The notes: a model not told the origin generated them from the letters alone. 42,358 bases of DNA from Verrucomicrobiaceae bacterium (GCA_027486655.1 JAIXOR010000032.1:1-42358), one strand, 5' to 3'. Counted from the stretch's first letter, positions 26,167 through 40,768 are shown. Program-made: numbers and translations.

Positions 26167-26182
26167 GAAAACCGCGGTTTTC
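26167..26182. promoter_or_regulatory. Perfect 16-base palindrome directly after rho
   Basis: GAAAACCGCGGTTTTC starts one base after the rho stop codon. With its A-tract and T-tract it could be a weak bidirectional terminator, or a protein-binding site before the ppdK promoter. The stem is short for a terminator, since the centre CGCG must form the loop. Confidence 0.4.
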
Positions 26183-26199
26183 CTGCGAAAACTGGCTGA

Positions 26200-26228
26200 T
26201 TGACACTGGCCAGCCGCTCCGCATAGCT
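26200..26228 (+). promoter_or_regulatory. Candidate sigma-70-type promoter of ppdK
   Basis: A perfect TTGACA (26200-26205) is followed after 16 bases by CATAGC (26222-26227), which matches the -10 consensus at its central ATA. The ppdK start lies about 80 bases downstream. Assigned by motif and position only. Confidence 0.5.
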
Positions 26229-26309
26229 TCCCGCGCGTTTCGCCGGGGCCGGGGCCAATTCCCGTCGTGCCGGCGTTCCGCAACGAACCCCACGATACCA
26301 ATCACCACG

Positions 26310-29165
<2,856 letters not shown>

Positions 29166-29210
29166 TCCGGGCAGGTGGCCTTCATCGGCCGCCGCCAATC
29201 CTCCAAAAGG

Positions 29211-29238
29211 CCGCCCCGGGAAACCGGGGCGGTTTTTT
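29211..29238 (+). terminator. Rho-independent terminator after ppdK
   Basis: A nine-base-pair perfect stem, CCGCCCCGG (29211-29219) with CCGGGGCGG (29224-29232), a GAAA tetraloop and a six-T run (29233-29238). It lies 45 bases after the ppdK stop. Confidence 0.95.
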
Positions 29239-29282
29239 GTTTTCAGTGAGGCTCGCCGGAGTTGCGTGCCGGGCAGCCGGGG

Positions 29283-30158
29283 TCACTCCACGTTTTGCAC
29301 CTGCTCGCGGATTTTCTCGAGCTCGGTCTTGGCCTCGACGATCGTTTGGGCGATGCCCGCGTCGTTGGCCTTCGAACCGATGGTGTTGAATTCGCGGAAG
29401 AGCTCCTGACAGAGGAAATCCAGCGCACGCCCCGGCGGATCGCCGGCGTCGAGGTAGTCCCGGAACTTCGCAAAGTGCGAATCCAGACGGGTGATTTCCT
29501 CGGAAACATCGCAGCGGTCCGCGAAGATCGCGAGTTCCTTCACCACCCGCTCATCGCCGGGGTCCAGCTCCAGGCCGGCGTCACGGAGGCGCTTGAGCAG
29601 CAGCTCACGCTGGCGTGCGGGGCGTGAGGGCGCATCGTCGGCGATGCGGTTGCGGAAGCCGGTGAGCGTTTCCAGTCGTGTGAGGAAGTCCTCTTTCAGA
29701 TGCCGTCCCTCGCTTTCACGCATCGCGGCAAGCCCGGCGAGCGCGTCGGCAAGGGCCGGCTCGATGGCTTTCCACGCTTCCTCTTCGTCCACCTCGGGCA
29801 GTCCGACGTTCATGATGCCGGGTTGGCGCAGGTAGTCCGCGGCGGCGGGTTCCACCGGATGGCCCACGACCTTGCCGAGCTCGGTGAAGGCGTCGCGAAA
29901 GGCTCTGGCCAGCGTGGCATCGACGCGCACCCCGGCATCGCCGCCCTCCGCGGCCTCGAGGTGGATTGAGACCTGGATGCGGCCGCGGGAAACCACGCCG
30001 AGGACCACTTTGCGGACGCGGCCATCCAGCCCGGCGAGCTCGCGTGGGGCTTGCACGACCACCTCGGCCTGTTTGCGGTTGATCGAGCTGGCTTCCACGG
30101 TGGCGTGCCAAGTGTCCGTGGCCGCAGAGCCGCGGCCGAATCCTGTCATGGAATGCAT
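29283..30158 (-). CDS. yicC: YicC family endoribonuclease
   Basis: A 291-residue protein starting MHSMTGFGRG, the family's typical opening. The conserved C-terminal part is complete: DVSEEITRLDSHFAKF, GRALDFLCQELFREFNTIGS and the final LEKIREQVQNVE. E. coli YicC has been described as an endoribonuclease that acts on small RNAs. The length fits the family (about 285-295). It ends close to the ppdK terminator and is transcribed toward it. It diverges from the U32 gene with 85 bases between the two starts. The partners guanylate kinase and RpoZ, which often follow yicC in other bacteria, are not in the window. Confidence 0.93.
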   Translation of the reverse strand: MHSMTGFGRGSAATDTWHATVEASSINRKQAEVVVQAPRELAGLDGRVRKVVLGVVSRGRIQVSIHLEAAEGGDAGVRVDATLARAFRDAFTELGKVVGHPVEPAAADYLRQPGIMNVGLPEVDEEEAWKAIEPALADALAGLAAMRESEGRHLKEDFLTRLETLTGFRNRIADDAPSRPARQRELLLKRLRDAGLELDPGDERVVKELAIFADRCDVSEEITRLDSHFAKFRDYLDAGDPPGRALDFLCQELFREFNTIGSKANDAGIAQTIVEAKTELEKIREQVQNVE

Positions 30159-30243
30159 GAGGGGACTTTGATCACCGGCCCCGCAAATGGAAAGAGCGCA
30201 TCACCCGTCTCGCTTCCCGCTGTCCAAACCCCGCGTCCCGTGA

Positions 30244-32706
<2,463 letters not shown>

Positions 32707-32736
32707 GCGATGTGTTTTTTTCGTCACCATCCTGCC

Positions 32737-33672
32737 ATGTTCGTTCATGCCAGCCGTGCTCTCATGGTCCTTGCCATGGTCATTTGCACTCCACTGAAAG
32801 CCGCCGAGGTGATCGCCCATCGCGGGGCTTCCAAGGACGCTCCGGAGAATACTCTCCCCGCATTCCAGCTTGCCTGGGAGCAGGGGGCGGATGCGATCGA
32901 GCTGGATGTCCATCTTTCGGCCGACGGCCGCATCGTGGTGATCCATGACGCCACCACACGACGCACGACGGGCGTGGATCTCAAGGTGGCGGAGACGAAG
33001 TTCACCGACCTCCGTGCTCTGGACGCAGGCTCATGGAAAGGCGCTCGCTGGCGCGGCGTGCGCATCCCGTCGCTCGATGAGGTCCTTGCCGCCATGCCGG
33101 AAGGGAAAAGGGTCTTCATCGAAGTGAAATGCGGTGTGGAGATCCTTCCGGAACTGGATAGGGTTTTGAATACATCGAAAATCGCCACGGCCCGCGTCAC
33201 GATCATCGGATTCGGCTACGATGTGATGAAGGCGGCGAAGGCCAGGCTGCCTGATGTCGAAGTCTGCTGGATCACCCGCCCCCGCAAGGATGGGGATGGT
33301 GGGAGCCCGACGGCGGACGAACTCATCGCCAGGGCCAGGGAGGGGAAACTCGATGGCCTGGACCTGGATCACACATTCGCCATCGATGCCGCATTTGTCG
33401 GAAAATTCCGCGCAGCAAACATGAAACTCTACGTCTGGACGGTGGACAAACCCGCCGATGCGAGCCGCCTTCGCAGTGCCGGAGTGCATGGCATCACTTC
33501 GAACGTCCCTGCCCGGATCCGACCGAAGGCGTTGGGCTTCCGTTTCGTGCCGGACGATGGCTTTTTCATGAAACGCCACGTGTCCGGTGTGCTCGCCTTG
33601 TTCCTCGCCCAGCCGACCTCGCGAAAGCCGGGCCTGGCCGAGGGCGATGGTCCGTTCCTCACGGCGGATTGA
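32737..33672 (+). CDS. Exported glycerophosphodiester phosphodiesterase
   Basis: Hydrolyses glycerophosphodiesters to glycerol 3-phosphate and an alcohol. From the ATG at 32737 there is a signal peptide (FVHASRALMVLAMVICTPLKA) and then the GDPD domain: catalytic H28-R-G in VIAHRGASKDAPENT, metal-binding Glu/Asp in AIELDVHLS, the second His in VIHDATTRRTTG, EVKCG and the barrel end YVWTVDKPADASRL and GVHGITSNVP. An upstream ATG at 32710 would add nine residues before the signal peptide. After the normal end of the domain the chain continues for about 50 residues with no family character (RFVPDDGFFMKRH and onward), stopping seven bases short of the convergent AraC gene end. The exported location suggests scavenging of phospholipid head groups. 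Confidence 0.9.
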   Translation: MFVHASRALMVLAMVICTPLKAAEVIAHRGASKDAPENTLPAFQLAWEQGADAIELDVHLSADGRIVVIHDATTRRTTGVDLKVAETKFTDLRALDAGSWKGARWRGVRIPSLDEVLAAMPEGKRVFIEVKCGVEILPELDRVLNTSKIATARVTIIGFGYDVMKAAKARLPDVEVCWITRPRKDGDGGSPTADELIARAREGKLDGLDLDHTFAIDAAFVGKFRAANMKLYVWTVDKPADASRLRSAGVHGITSNVPARIRPKALGFRFVPDDGFFMKRHVSGVLALFLAQPTSRKPGLAEGDGPFLTAD

Positions 33673-33679
33673 GCCGCGT

Positions 33680-34441
33680 TCACAATCCCGGAACCCGGGC
33701 GGTCTTGCGGTGCTCGGCTCGATACTGGCTGGCCGTTTGCCCCATGTGGCGGCGGAACTGACGCGCAAAGTCGCTGTGATCGTAAAACCCGCATTCGTGG
33801 GCGATGGCGGTGAGCGGTTGATTGCTGCGCGCAAGCAGCCCGCATGCGGCGATCAGGCGCATCCGGATCATGTAGTCCCGCGGCGTCATCTGAAAGGTCG
33901 CTCGGAACTTCCGCTCAAACTGCCGGACCGACATGCCCGCCATTTCCGCGAGCGCCGGCAAGTCGAGCTTCTCACGAAAGCGGGTCTTCAGGTGGTCCGC
34001 CACGGCCGCCAGTTCCAGATAAGGAAGCATCGCCGCCCTCTGGGCTTCGTAGCTCCGAACGGTGCCGCAAAGCCCGCAAACCCGGCCCGCCCGATCGATC
34101 AGCGGCAGTTTGTCGGTCAGGAACCACTCGGGCTTCCCATCCCGATTCGGAAACAGCTCGAGGAGCCCGAGCATCGGCTTGCCGCTCTGAAGCAACCTTT
34201 CGTCGTCCTTGCGATACTTCCCCGCAAGACGTGACGGAAAAATCCTGTCATCGGTGAGGCCGATGATCTCATCCTCCGTCTGATATCCGCAACTTTTCAC
34301 AAACGCGGGATTGGCCGCCATGATTCTCCCATCGCGGTCTTTGGCGAAAAAAAGCGTCCCTGGGAGGTGGTCGAACAAGTGCCTGAACTGACCCGGCATG
34401 AGGTTCGAATTCCATTCCTGGCGCTGTGCGTCGATGCTCAT
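33680..34441 (-). CDS. AraC family regulator with N-terminal PAS domain
   Basis: A 253-residue protein from the ATG at 34441; an upstream in-frame ATG at 34579 would add 46 residues reaching into the neighbouring coding region. Residues about 15-125 are a PAS domain (LPGTLFFAKDRDGRIMAANP, CGYQTEDEIIG, WFLTDKLPLIDRAGRVCGLC). Residues about 150-245 are the AraC double helix-turn-helix (LPALAEMAGMSVRQFERKF and LTAIAHECGFYDHSDFARQF). Such proteins bind DNA in response to a small ligand sensed by the PAS domain. It is divergent from the ThuA/dehydrogenase/cytochrome gene, with 113 bases between the starts, which makes that gene a likely target. The ligand is unknown. Confidence 0.92.
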   Translation of the reverse strand: MSIDAQRQEWNSNLMPGQFRHLFDHLPGTLFFAKDRDGRIMAANPAFVKSCGYQTEDEIIGLTDDRIFPSRLAGKYRKDDERLLQSGKPMLGLLELFPNRDGKPEWFLTDKLPLIDRAGRVCGLCGTVRSYEAQRAAMLPYLELAAVADHLKTRFREKLDLPALAEMAGMSVRQFERKFRATFQMTPRDYMIRMRLIAACGLLARSNQPLTAIAHECGFYDHSDFARQFRRHMGQTASQYRAEHRKTARVPGL

Positions 34442-34554
34442 CTGGCGGAATGTTACACAAAGCGCCCGGAAATCTACAAGCGATCCACGCGCGCATCCGC
34501 TGTGCTTGAAAGATCGCCCGGGACGCTGTTGTTTCGGGTGTGATTCCCCGTCGC

Positions 34555-37500
34555 ATGAAAAAAATCCTGCTGCTTCCACTCGGCCTGCTGGCCGCCGCCG
34601 TGTTCGCGCAATCCCTCAAGCAACCGCGTCCCGAAGCGCGGCGCGTCGAGGTCTTGTTCGTCGGAGCCCCCACCAAGAACCACCCCGCCCACGACCCCGT
34701 GGAGCGCTACCGGATCCTGCGCAAGAACCTCGGGGCGACTGGAATTGATTTCACCTACACCGAGGACCTCAAGGACCTCAATCGCGACGTGCTCGACCGC
34801 TACGACGCCGTGATGATGTACGGCAACTGGATGCAGAATGAACCGATGGACTCCGCCCAGGAGAAAGCCCTCGTCAGCTATGTCGAGGAAGGTGGGGCCT
34901 TCCTGCCGATCCACTGCGCCTCCGCCTGCTTCGGCAAGTCGGACGCCTTCATCAAACTCGTGGGCGGCCGCTTCAAGTCCCACGGAGCCGGGGTCTTCAA
35001 AACCACCATCACCGCACCGGACCATCCGATCATGCGGGGCTACGAAGGCTTTGAAACCTGGGATGAAACCTACGTGCACGACCGCCACGGCGACGACCGC
35101 ACCATCCTCCAACGCCGCGAGGACGAGCCATGGACCTGGGTCCGCCAACAGGGCAAGGGCCGCGTTTTCTACACCGCATACGGCCACGACATGCGCTGCT
35201 GGGGCCAGGCCGGTTTCCACGAACTGCTGCGCCGCGCCGTCCTCTGGAGTGTCGGCGAGGAGGTCCGCTCGAAGTGGATGGCGCTCAAACTTCCCGAGCT
35301 TGAGCAGGAGGAAATGCTCCTCCCCGGATACAAGGAGCGCAAGGCGATCACCAAGGGACAGAAACCGCTCTCTCCCGAGGACTCGATCAAGCTCGCCCAC
35401 GTGCCCGCCGGTTTCGAGCTGAGCCTCTTCGCCAGTGAGCCGGATATCGTCAATCCCATCTACGTCGCCTGGGACCACCGCGGCCGCGCCTACGTCGTGG
35501 AAACCGTCGACTACCCGAACAACCTTCAAGCCGGAAACCTCGGCCACGACCGCATCCGCCTCTGCGAGGACACCAACGGCGATGGCAAGGCGGACAAGTT
35601 CACCCTCTTCGCGGAAAAACTCTCCATCCCCACCGCGGCCATCTGGGTCAACGGCGGCTTGATCTGCACCAACGGCACCCAGATGCTCTTCCTCAAGGAC
35701 ACCAACGGCGATGACAAGGCGGATGTCCGCCAGGTGCTCTTCGAAGGCTTCAGCATGGGCGATACCCACGCCGGCCCCTCGAACCTCAGGCTTGGCCCCG
35801 ATGACTGGATCTACGCCACCGTCGGATACTCCGGATTCAAGGGCGTCGTCGGTGGACAGAATCACGACTTCCGCCAGGGAGCCTTCCGCTTCAAGGCGGA
35901 CGGCAGCCGCATGGAGTTCCTTCAGGCCACCACCAACAACACCTGGGGACTCGGATTCAACTCGGACTTCGATTTCATGGGATCCACCGCCAACGCGAAT
36001 CCGTCCTGGTACCTCAGCTTCCCGGGATCCGTCTATCAGAAGGTTGGCATGGATGCACCCCGCACGCCCCGGGCAGACGACAATCCGCTGTTCTTCCCCA
36101 TTTCCACCGACATCCGCCAGGTCGACGTGCACGATGGATACACCGCAGCGGCCGGCCATGCGTTCATCACCTCGCAGCGCTTCCCGGAGTCCTGGCGCGA
36201 AAGCACCGCGCTTGTCTGCGAACCGACCGGCAAACTCGTCGGCTGCTTCCACATCACCCGCGAAGGTGCCGGATACCGTGCACGCCAGCTTCCCAACAAC
36301 CTCTTCGACAGCGCGGATGCCTGGAGCTCGCCCGTGTTCGCCGAATGCGGACCCGACGGTGCTGTCTGGATTTGCGATTGGTACAACCTCATCATCCAGC
36401 ACAACCCCACACCGAGCGTGAAATCCGCCGGCATGGATGCCAAAACCGGCAAAGGCAACGCCTACGAAACCCCCATCCGGGATACGCGATATGGCCGCAT
36501 CTATCGCGTCTATCCGCAAGGCAGCGCCGATGATGCCAATCCCCGCCTCAATCCCAAGGACCCGGATTCGCTCGTCAACGCCCTTTCCCACCACAACCAG
36601 TTCTGGCGCCAACAGGCTCAGGCTTTGCTCGTGGAAAGCCGTGCCACCGCCGTGGTCCCGAAACTCAAGGAGCTGGTCAAAGCGGACAAGGCCCACGCCT
36701 CGCTCCATGCCTTCTCCGCTCTCCAAGGACTCGGCGCGCTCGACGCGGAAACCTCCGCCCAGGCCGTCAAGTCCGCCCATCGCGGTCTCCGCCGCGCCGC
36801 CATCGCGGATCCATCCTCGGACACGCTGCTGGTCTCCACGTTCTCCAAAGACGGCGCACTGACGGCCTCGGATGATCGCGAACTTGCCGAGGTCTTCGCC
36901 GCACTCTCGCGCCTCGCTCCGTCTGACGAAGTCGGCAAGCTCGTGCTCGCCTCGGCAAAGAACATCAACCTGGCCGATAAAACCCTCGCGGACGGATGGC
37001 AGATCGCCGCCCGTGCTCATGCCAAGGGGGTGATCCTCGCCGCAGCCGATGCCGGCGTCAACGCCCCGGCTCCCTCGCCCAACCTCCTGCCAAATGCGGA
37101 TTTCTCGAAGAACCAGACCACCGGCTGGGACCTGAGGACCTATGGCGCCGCTCCGGACGCCCGCCCCACCATGGAGGTGGTCCCCGGCAAAGGCCGCGGC
37201 GGAAGTGCCGCGCTCATGATCCGCTCGAACGCAGGGGCCGATGTCGGCGCCGCCGCAGTCGTCCCGGTGAAACCCAACACGCGCTACCGCATCGGTGGCT
37301 GGGTGCGCACCGAAAACCTCGTCAACACCGGCGGCCGTGGAGCCATGATGAACGTCCACGCCTCCGATGCCGTCACCGCTGCCGTCACCGGGACCAAGGA
37401 CTGGACCGAGGTCTCCGCCGACTATGAAAGCGGCAACGCCACCAGCGCCACGATCCACTGCCTCTTCGGGGGATACGGAGGATCCACTGGAACCGCCTAT

Positions 37501-38091
37501 TGGGACGATGTTTATCTGATGGAGGTTGGCTCCGGGGGCATCGATTCCCTGGTGATGCCGGTCGCAGGTTACTTCTCCTCGTCGGCCGATGCCGCGGCCA
37601 AGTCCGCCCTCGCCAGCCAGCTCTCGGCCAAGTCAGGCGAGTTTGCGAAAACTCTCCTCACCCGAATCAATGCGGCCCCCGAGACGAAAACCGAAATCGT
37701 CCGCAAGCACAAACCGGACCCCGCCGTCCACGCCCGCGGCCTCGCTGTTTATGGGAAAACCTGCATCGCCTGCCACGGCCCCGAGGGCAAGGGCGTGCCC
37801 ATGGCTTTCCCCGCTCTCGACGGGTCCAAGAGGCTTATCGGTGAGCCCACACTGCCCATCCGCATCGTTCTCCACGGCCTGCAAGGCCCGCTCGAATCCG
37901 GTGGCCAGAAGTTCAACAACATCATGGCTCCGCTCGGAAACCTTACCGATGCCGAGGTGGCGGACGTCCTCACCTACGTGCGCCAGTCCTGGAGCAACGA
38001 TGCTTCACCGGTGAAAGCGGCGGAAGTCGCTCCGGTGAGGGCCAAGTATTCCTCCCGGGCCACCCCGTGGACGGTCGACGAACTCAAATAA
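34555..38091 (+). CDS. ThuA / PVC-type dehydrogenase / cytochrome c fusion protein
   Basis: A 1178-residue exported protein. The start at 34555 (MKKILLLPLGLLAAAVFAQ) gives a clean signal peptide. Residues about 25-245 are a ThuA-like glutamine-amidotransferase-fold domain (YDAVMMYGNW, GGAFLPIHCAS, VFYTAYGHDMRCWGQ). About 280-650 is a PVC-type beta-propeller dehydrogenase domain (FELSLFASEPDIVNP, LCEDTNGDGKADKFT, VWICDWYN). A HEAT-like stretch (about 665-830) and a carbohydrate-binding-module-like beta domain (about 845-990) follow. A cytochrome c ends the chain, with haem site C1070-I-A-C-H1074 and probable axial M1124. This arrangement is characteristic of Verrucomicrobia and Planctomycetes and is thought to oxidise sugars or related compounds in the periplasm. 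The substrate is unknown. The stop overlaps the convergent MFS-PlsC gene by eight bases. Confidence 0.92.
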   Translation: MKKILLLPLGLLAAAVFAQSLKQPRPEARRVEVLFVGAPTKNHPAHDPVERYRILRKNLGATGIDFTYTEDLKDLNRDVLDRYDAVMMYGNWMQNEPMDSAQEKALVSYVEEGGAFLPIHCASACFGKSDAFIKLVGGRFKSHGAGVFKTTITAPDHPIMRGYEGFETWDETYVHDRHGDDRTILQRREDEPWTWVRQQGKGRVFYTAYGHDMRCWGQAGFHELLRRAVLWSVGEEVRSKWMALKLPELEQEEMLLPGYKERKAITKGQKPLSPEDSIKLAHVPAGFELSLFASEPDIVNPIYVAWDHRGRAYVVETVDYPNNLQAGNLGHDRIRLCEDTNGDGKADKFTLFAEKLSIPTAAIWVNGGLICTNGTQMLFLKDTNGDDKADVRQVLFEGFSMGDTHAGPSNLRLGPDDWIYATVGYSGFKGVVGGQNHDFRQGAFRFKADGSRMEFLQATTNNTWGLGFNSDFDFMGSTANANPSWYLSFPGSVYQKVGMDAPRTPRADDNPLFFPISTDIRQVDVHDGYTAAAGHAFITSQRFPESWRESTALVCEPTGKLVGCFHITREGAGYRARQLPNNLFDSADAWSSPVFAECGPDGAVWICDWYNLIIQHNPTPSVKSAGMDAKTGKGNAYETPIRDTRYGRIYRVYPQGSADDANPRLNPKDPDSLVNALSHHNQFWRQQAQALLVESRATAVVPKLKELVKADKAHASLHAFSALQGLGALDAETSAQAVKSAHRGLRRAAIADPSSDTLLVSTFSKDGALTASDDRELAEVFAALSRLAPSDEVGKLVLASAKNINLADKTLADGWQIAARAHAKGVILAAADAGVNAPAPSPNLLPNADFSKNQTTGWDLRTYGAAPDARPTMEVVPGKGRGGSAALMIRSNAGADVGAAAVVPVKPNTRYRIGGWVRTENLVNTGGRGAMMNVHASDAVTAAVTGTKDWTEVSADYESGNATSATIHCLFGGYGGSTGTAYWDDVYLMEVGSGGIDSLVMPVAGYFSSSADAAAKSALASQLSAKSGEFAKTLLTRINAAPETKTEIVRKHKPDPAVHARGLAVYGKTCIACHGPEGKGVPMAFPALDGSKRLIGEPTLPIRIVLHGLQGPLESGGQKFNNIMAPLGNLTDAEVADVLTYVRQSWSNDASPVKAAEVAPVRAKYSSRATPWTVDELK

Positions 38092-40693
38092 GTCGCCTGC
38101 CGGGAGTTTCCGGAAACATCACGAAGCCTTCCGCGTCCAGGGACGCACCATCCGGAAGCGGAAGGCCTTCCGGTGCCGCAGGGCCGCGCACGGCCAACGC
38201 TGCACCCTCGAAAGTGTCCACAAACCATCCGGGCAATAGCTTGCCCCGGGACCTCAGTTTGTGGCCAGCCTGGGGCTCGAAGCTGTCCTTTGCCGGTACC
38301 GGGTGCGGCATCGACATGGAAATCACCCGGCCCCCCAAGGACAGTCCCGCACAATGGCAGAGCCCCGCCCGCTCCACCGGCTTGAGTGCTTTCTCGCCAA
38401 AGTCGTGAAACACAATCTCCGCCGTGAGCTGAGAAGTCTGGATCCATCTCCGCAAGTGATCACCGCCCACCCAGGTGGCTGCAATCGAGCCGTCGAACGA
38501 CTCCATCACTCTCGGCCTTGCCCCGAACAACTCCGCAAAGGCGGCAAGAACCGCAAGCAACCCGGCCACCTCCGGATCATCCCGAAGCATCAAGAACGGC
38601 TGATGCCAATGCAGCGCGTCCAACTGGCCGATCTGATGCGCGTTTGCCCAAACGCTTCTTCGATCTCTGGATTCGATCGCCCGGAATGCAGCCGCTCCAT
38701 GAATACCCGCAGATGGGGCGCGCTGCGCCCAACGCTTGTTTTCAAACCGTCGTGAGATCGCCTCCGCGGAGGCTCGCAGCATGCCGTCCCTCACGGTTTC
38801 CAACGTGGCCTGCTTCGGCTCGAGAACCTCGCCGTAAGCCATGATCAGTTTTTTCACCTCGCGGTATGGGCGCTTCCGAAAGTAACAGCCCCTTTCAAAC
38901 GAAAAAATGGACCCCCAGGAGCCATCACACCACATTGGGACCAGCGGATGCCCCGCCTTTTTCGCAATCAACTCGAACCCCCTCTGCAGCGGCGACAACG
39001 CACCCGTCCGCGTCAGTTGCCCTTCCGGAAACAGGCAGATCAAATCCCCTTCCTTCAGCGCCTGAATGACGATCCGGATCGCCTCCAGCGGCTGCTCGCG
39101 CCGGATGGTCACCGTTTCGAAAATCCCGGTGAATACCCGGATTGCCCGGTTTTCGATGAAGGCCTCGTCCATCACGAATCGCACCGGCCGGCGGCTCGCA
39201 GTGGCAATGTAGAACGCATCGGCGAACGTGACGTGATTCGGCAGAATCATCACTCCACCCGTTTTCGGAATGCGTTCGTCATGGACCGTCCGGATCTGAT
39301 AGATCAGGCGGATCAGCGTCGTGCCCAGCAGGCGGACGAACTCGGCAGGCAGCAGCCGGATGATCAGGACCGTCGCCACCAGACAGAAAACGGCAACCAT
39401 GGCCATGTGCGGACGCAGCGCGGAAAGCGGATCGATGCCAAGTTTCGAGGCTCCCAACTCCAAGCCGCTGATCAATCCCACCGCAAGGATCCCGGCGAGA
39501 CAGTCCTGAAGATTTGCGGACGACTGGAGTTCACCGCGTTTGTCCGCCGGATAACGGTCCTGCATCCACGCATTGAGCGGTGCGAGAAAAAGCGCGGATA
39601 CGAATGCCAGCAAACCAAGGAGCAACAGGAACATCGCACAATGCGGAGCCGCCGCGACCGCGCGGCCCAAGTCCGTTGGCACCATCGTCAGATGAGACAG
39701 GAACTCCTCGCGGGTCCCCATCGGTACGAACGCCAGCGATGCCGAGAAACCCGCCATCAACAGACCGGCCAAGGGAACCCAACCGAGGTTCACCCCGCGC
39801 CTCAGCAACCAGGAGGCAAATCCAAATCCAAACGCCATCCCAAACGAGGCCGCTGCCATAAACAGCGAGGACAAGGTGCCGAAACCCTCTCCGCCATCAC
39901 TCAGAACCTTCGCCACTTTCACTGACCATAGATTCAAATACGCCGCAAATCCCCAGAAGAACGCCACCCCGAACGATGCCATGCGCAACGGTTTGTCCGC
40001 CCAGAGATCGCCAAGCCCTTTGATGTGGCTCCACCAAAGGGCCTTCGTGAAACCGCCGCCTCCCTGCGCCGGCACCTTCGGAACCAACCAGGCGAAAAAC
40101 AACGCCGGAATCGACAGAATGGTTAGAATCCACAAGGGCCCGAGCGCCGCCTCCCAGGCCCTCGCAGGCACGCCGCCCAGCGCATGATACCGATCGTCAA
40201 ACCAGCGCCCGGCCACAATCTGCCCCGCCAGCATCGCCAGCATGGCGGTCATTTGCTGGATGCCTGTCGCAAACCCGAGGTGCCGCGACCCCACCAACTC
40301 CTTGTTGATGCCCATCTTGGCCGGACTGAAGAACGCCGCCTGCACCGCCAGGGCGAAGAACCCCACCAGCGCCAATGTCATCTGATGCATCATGACCGCC
40401 GCACAGATTCCGCAAAGAATCACCAACTGCGCCACCGCCGATGCGAATAGAACGTTTCGTTTCGAAAACCGATCACTCAACCAACCGGCGATCGGCGCGA
40501 ATAGTACGAAAGGCAGCGAAATCAGCAGCCCGGCCTCGGACTCCACCGCGAATCCAACCGCACCCCCCAACGGGATCAGGATGAACTGCGCCATCTTGTC
40601 GTTGAAGGCGTTCTGCGTCTGCTGGGTGATCATGCTCCAGAACCCCAGCCATTGCCGCTTGTCCGGCTCGGAACCCTCGCACGCGTCGCTCAT
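38084..40693 (-). CDS. MFS transporter - PlsC acyltransferase fusion (LplT/Aas-like)
   Basis: An 869-residue protein from the ATG at 40693. Residues 1 to about 430 are an MFS transporter with about 12 membrane segments, related to the lysophospholipid flippase LplT (QNAFNDKMAQFILIPLG, LSDRFSKRNVLFAS). Residues about 450-660 are a PlsC-type 1-acylglycerol-phosphate acyltransferase with the HX4D motif, H487 to D492 (NHVTFADA), and FPEGQLTRTG. The last 200 residues (about 670-869) are of unknown family. In other bacteria LplT-PlsC fusions often continue into an acyl-ACP synthetase (Aas); its AMP-binding motifs are not present here. The likely role is import of lysophospholipid or re-acylation at the inner membrane. 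It is divergent from the Gfo/Idh/MocA gene (75 bases between starts). Confidence 0.9.
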   Translation of the reverse strand: MSDACEGSEPDKRQWLGFWSMITQQTQNAFNDKMAQFILIPLGGAVGFAVESEAGLLISLPFVLFAPIAGWLSDRFSKRNVLFASAVAQLVILCGICAAVMMHQMTLALVGFFALAVQAAFFSPAKMGINKELVGSRHLGFATGIQQMTAMLAMLAGQIVAGRWFDDRYHALGGVPARAWEAALGPLWILTILSIPALFFAWLVPKVPAQGGGGFTKALWWSHIKGLGDLWADKPLRMASFGVAFFWGFAAYLNLWSVKVAKVLSDGGEGFGTLSSLFMAAASFGMAFGFGFASWLLRRGVNLGWVPLAGLLMAGFSASLAFVPMGTREEFLSHLTMVPTDLGRAVAAAPHCAMFLLLLGLLAFVSALFLAPLNAWMQDRYPADKRGELQSSANLQDCLAGILAVGLISGLELGASKLGIDPLSALRPHMAMVAVFCLVATVLIIRLLPAEFVRLLGTTLIRLIYQIRTVHDERIPKTGGVMILPNHVTFADAFYIATASRRPVRFVMDEAFIENRAIRVFTGIFETVTIRREQPLEAIRIVIQALKEGDLICLFPEGQLTRTGALSPLQRGFELIAKKAGHPLVPMWCDGSWGSIFSFERGCYFRKRPYREVKKLIMAYGEVLEPKQATLETVRDGMLRASAEAISRRFENKRWAQRAPSAGIHGAAAFRAIESRDRRSVWANAHQIGQLDALHWHQPFLMLRDDPEVAGLLAVLAAFAELFGARPRVMESFDGSIAATWVGGDHLRRWIQTSQLTAEIVFHDFGEKALKPVERAGLCHCAGLSLGGRVISMSMPHPVPAKDSFEPQAGHKLRSRGKLLPGWFVDTFEGAALAVRGPAAPEGLPLPDGASLDAEGFVMFPETPGRRLI

Positions 40694-40768
40694 CGGACCC
40701 GAGACTAGCGGGCACTCTCCCCCTCGCAAGACGCAAGAAGAGCCCCGCCCCTGTCGTAGCGGACGCCT

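Noticed and set aside
34442..34554. TTGAAA-17-TTGTTT as a promoter of the dehydrogenase fusion
   Set aside because: The -10 match is poor (two of six positions), so I do not list it as a promoter.
34474..37458. 994-codon minus-strand frame opposite the dehydrogenase fusion
   Set aside because: Antisense shadow; the plus strand carries a signal peptide, a haem site and recognisable domains.
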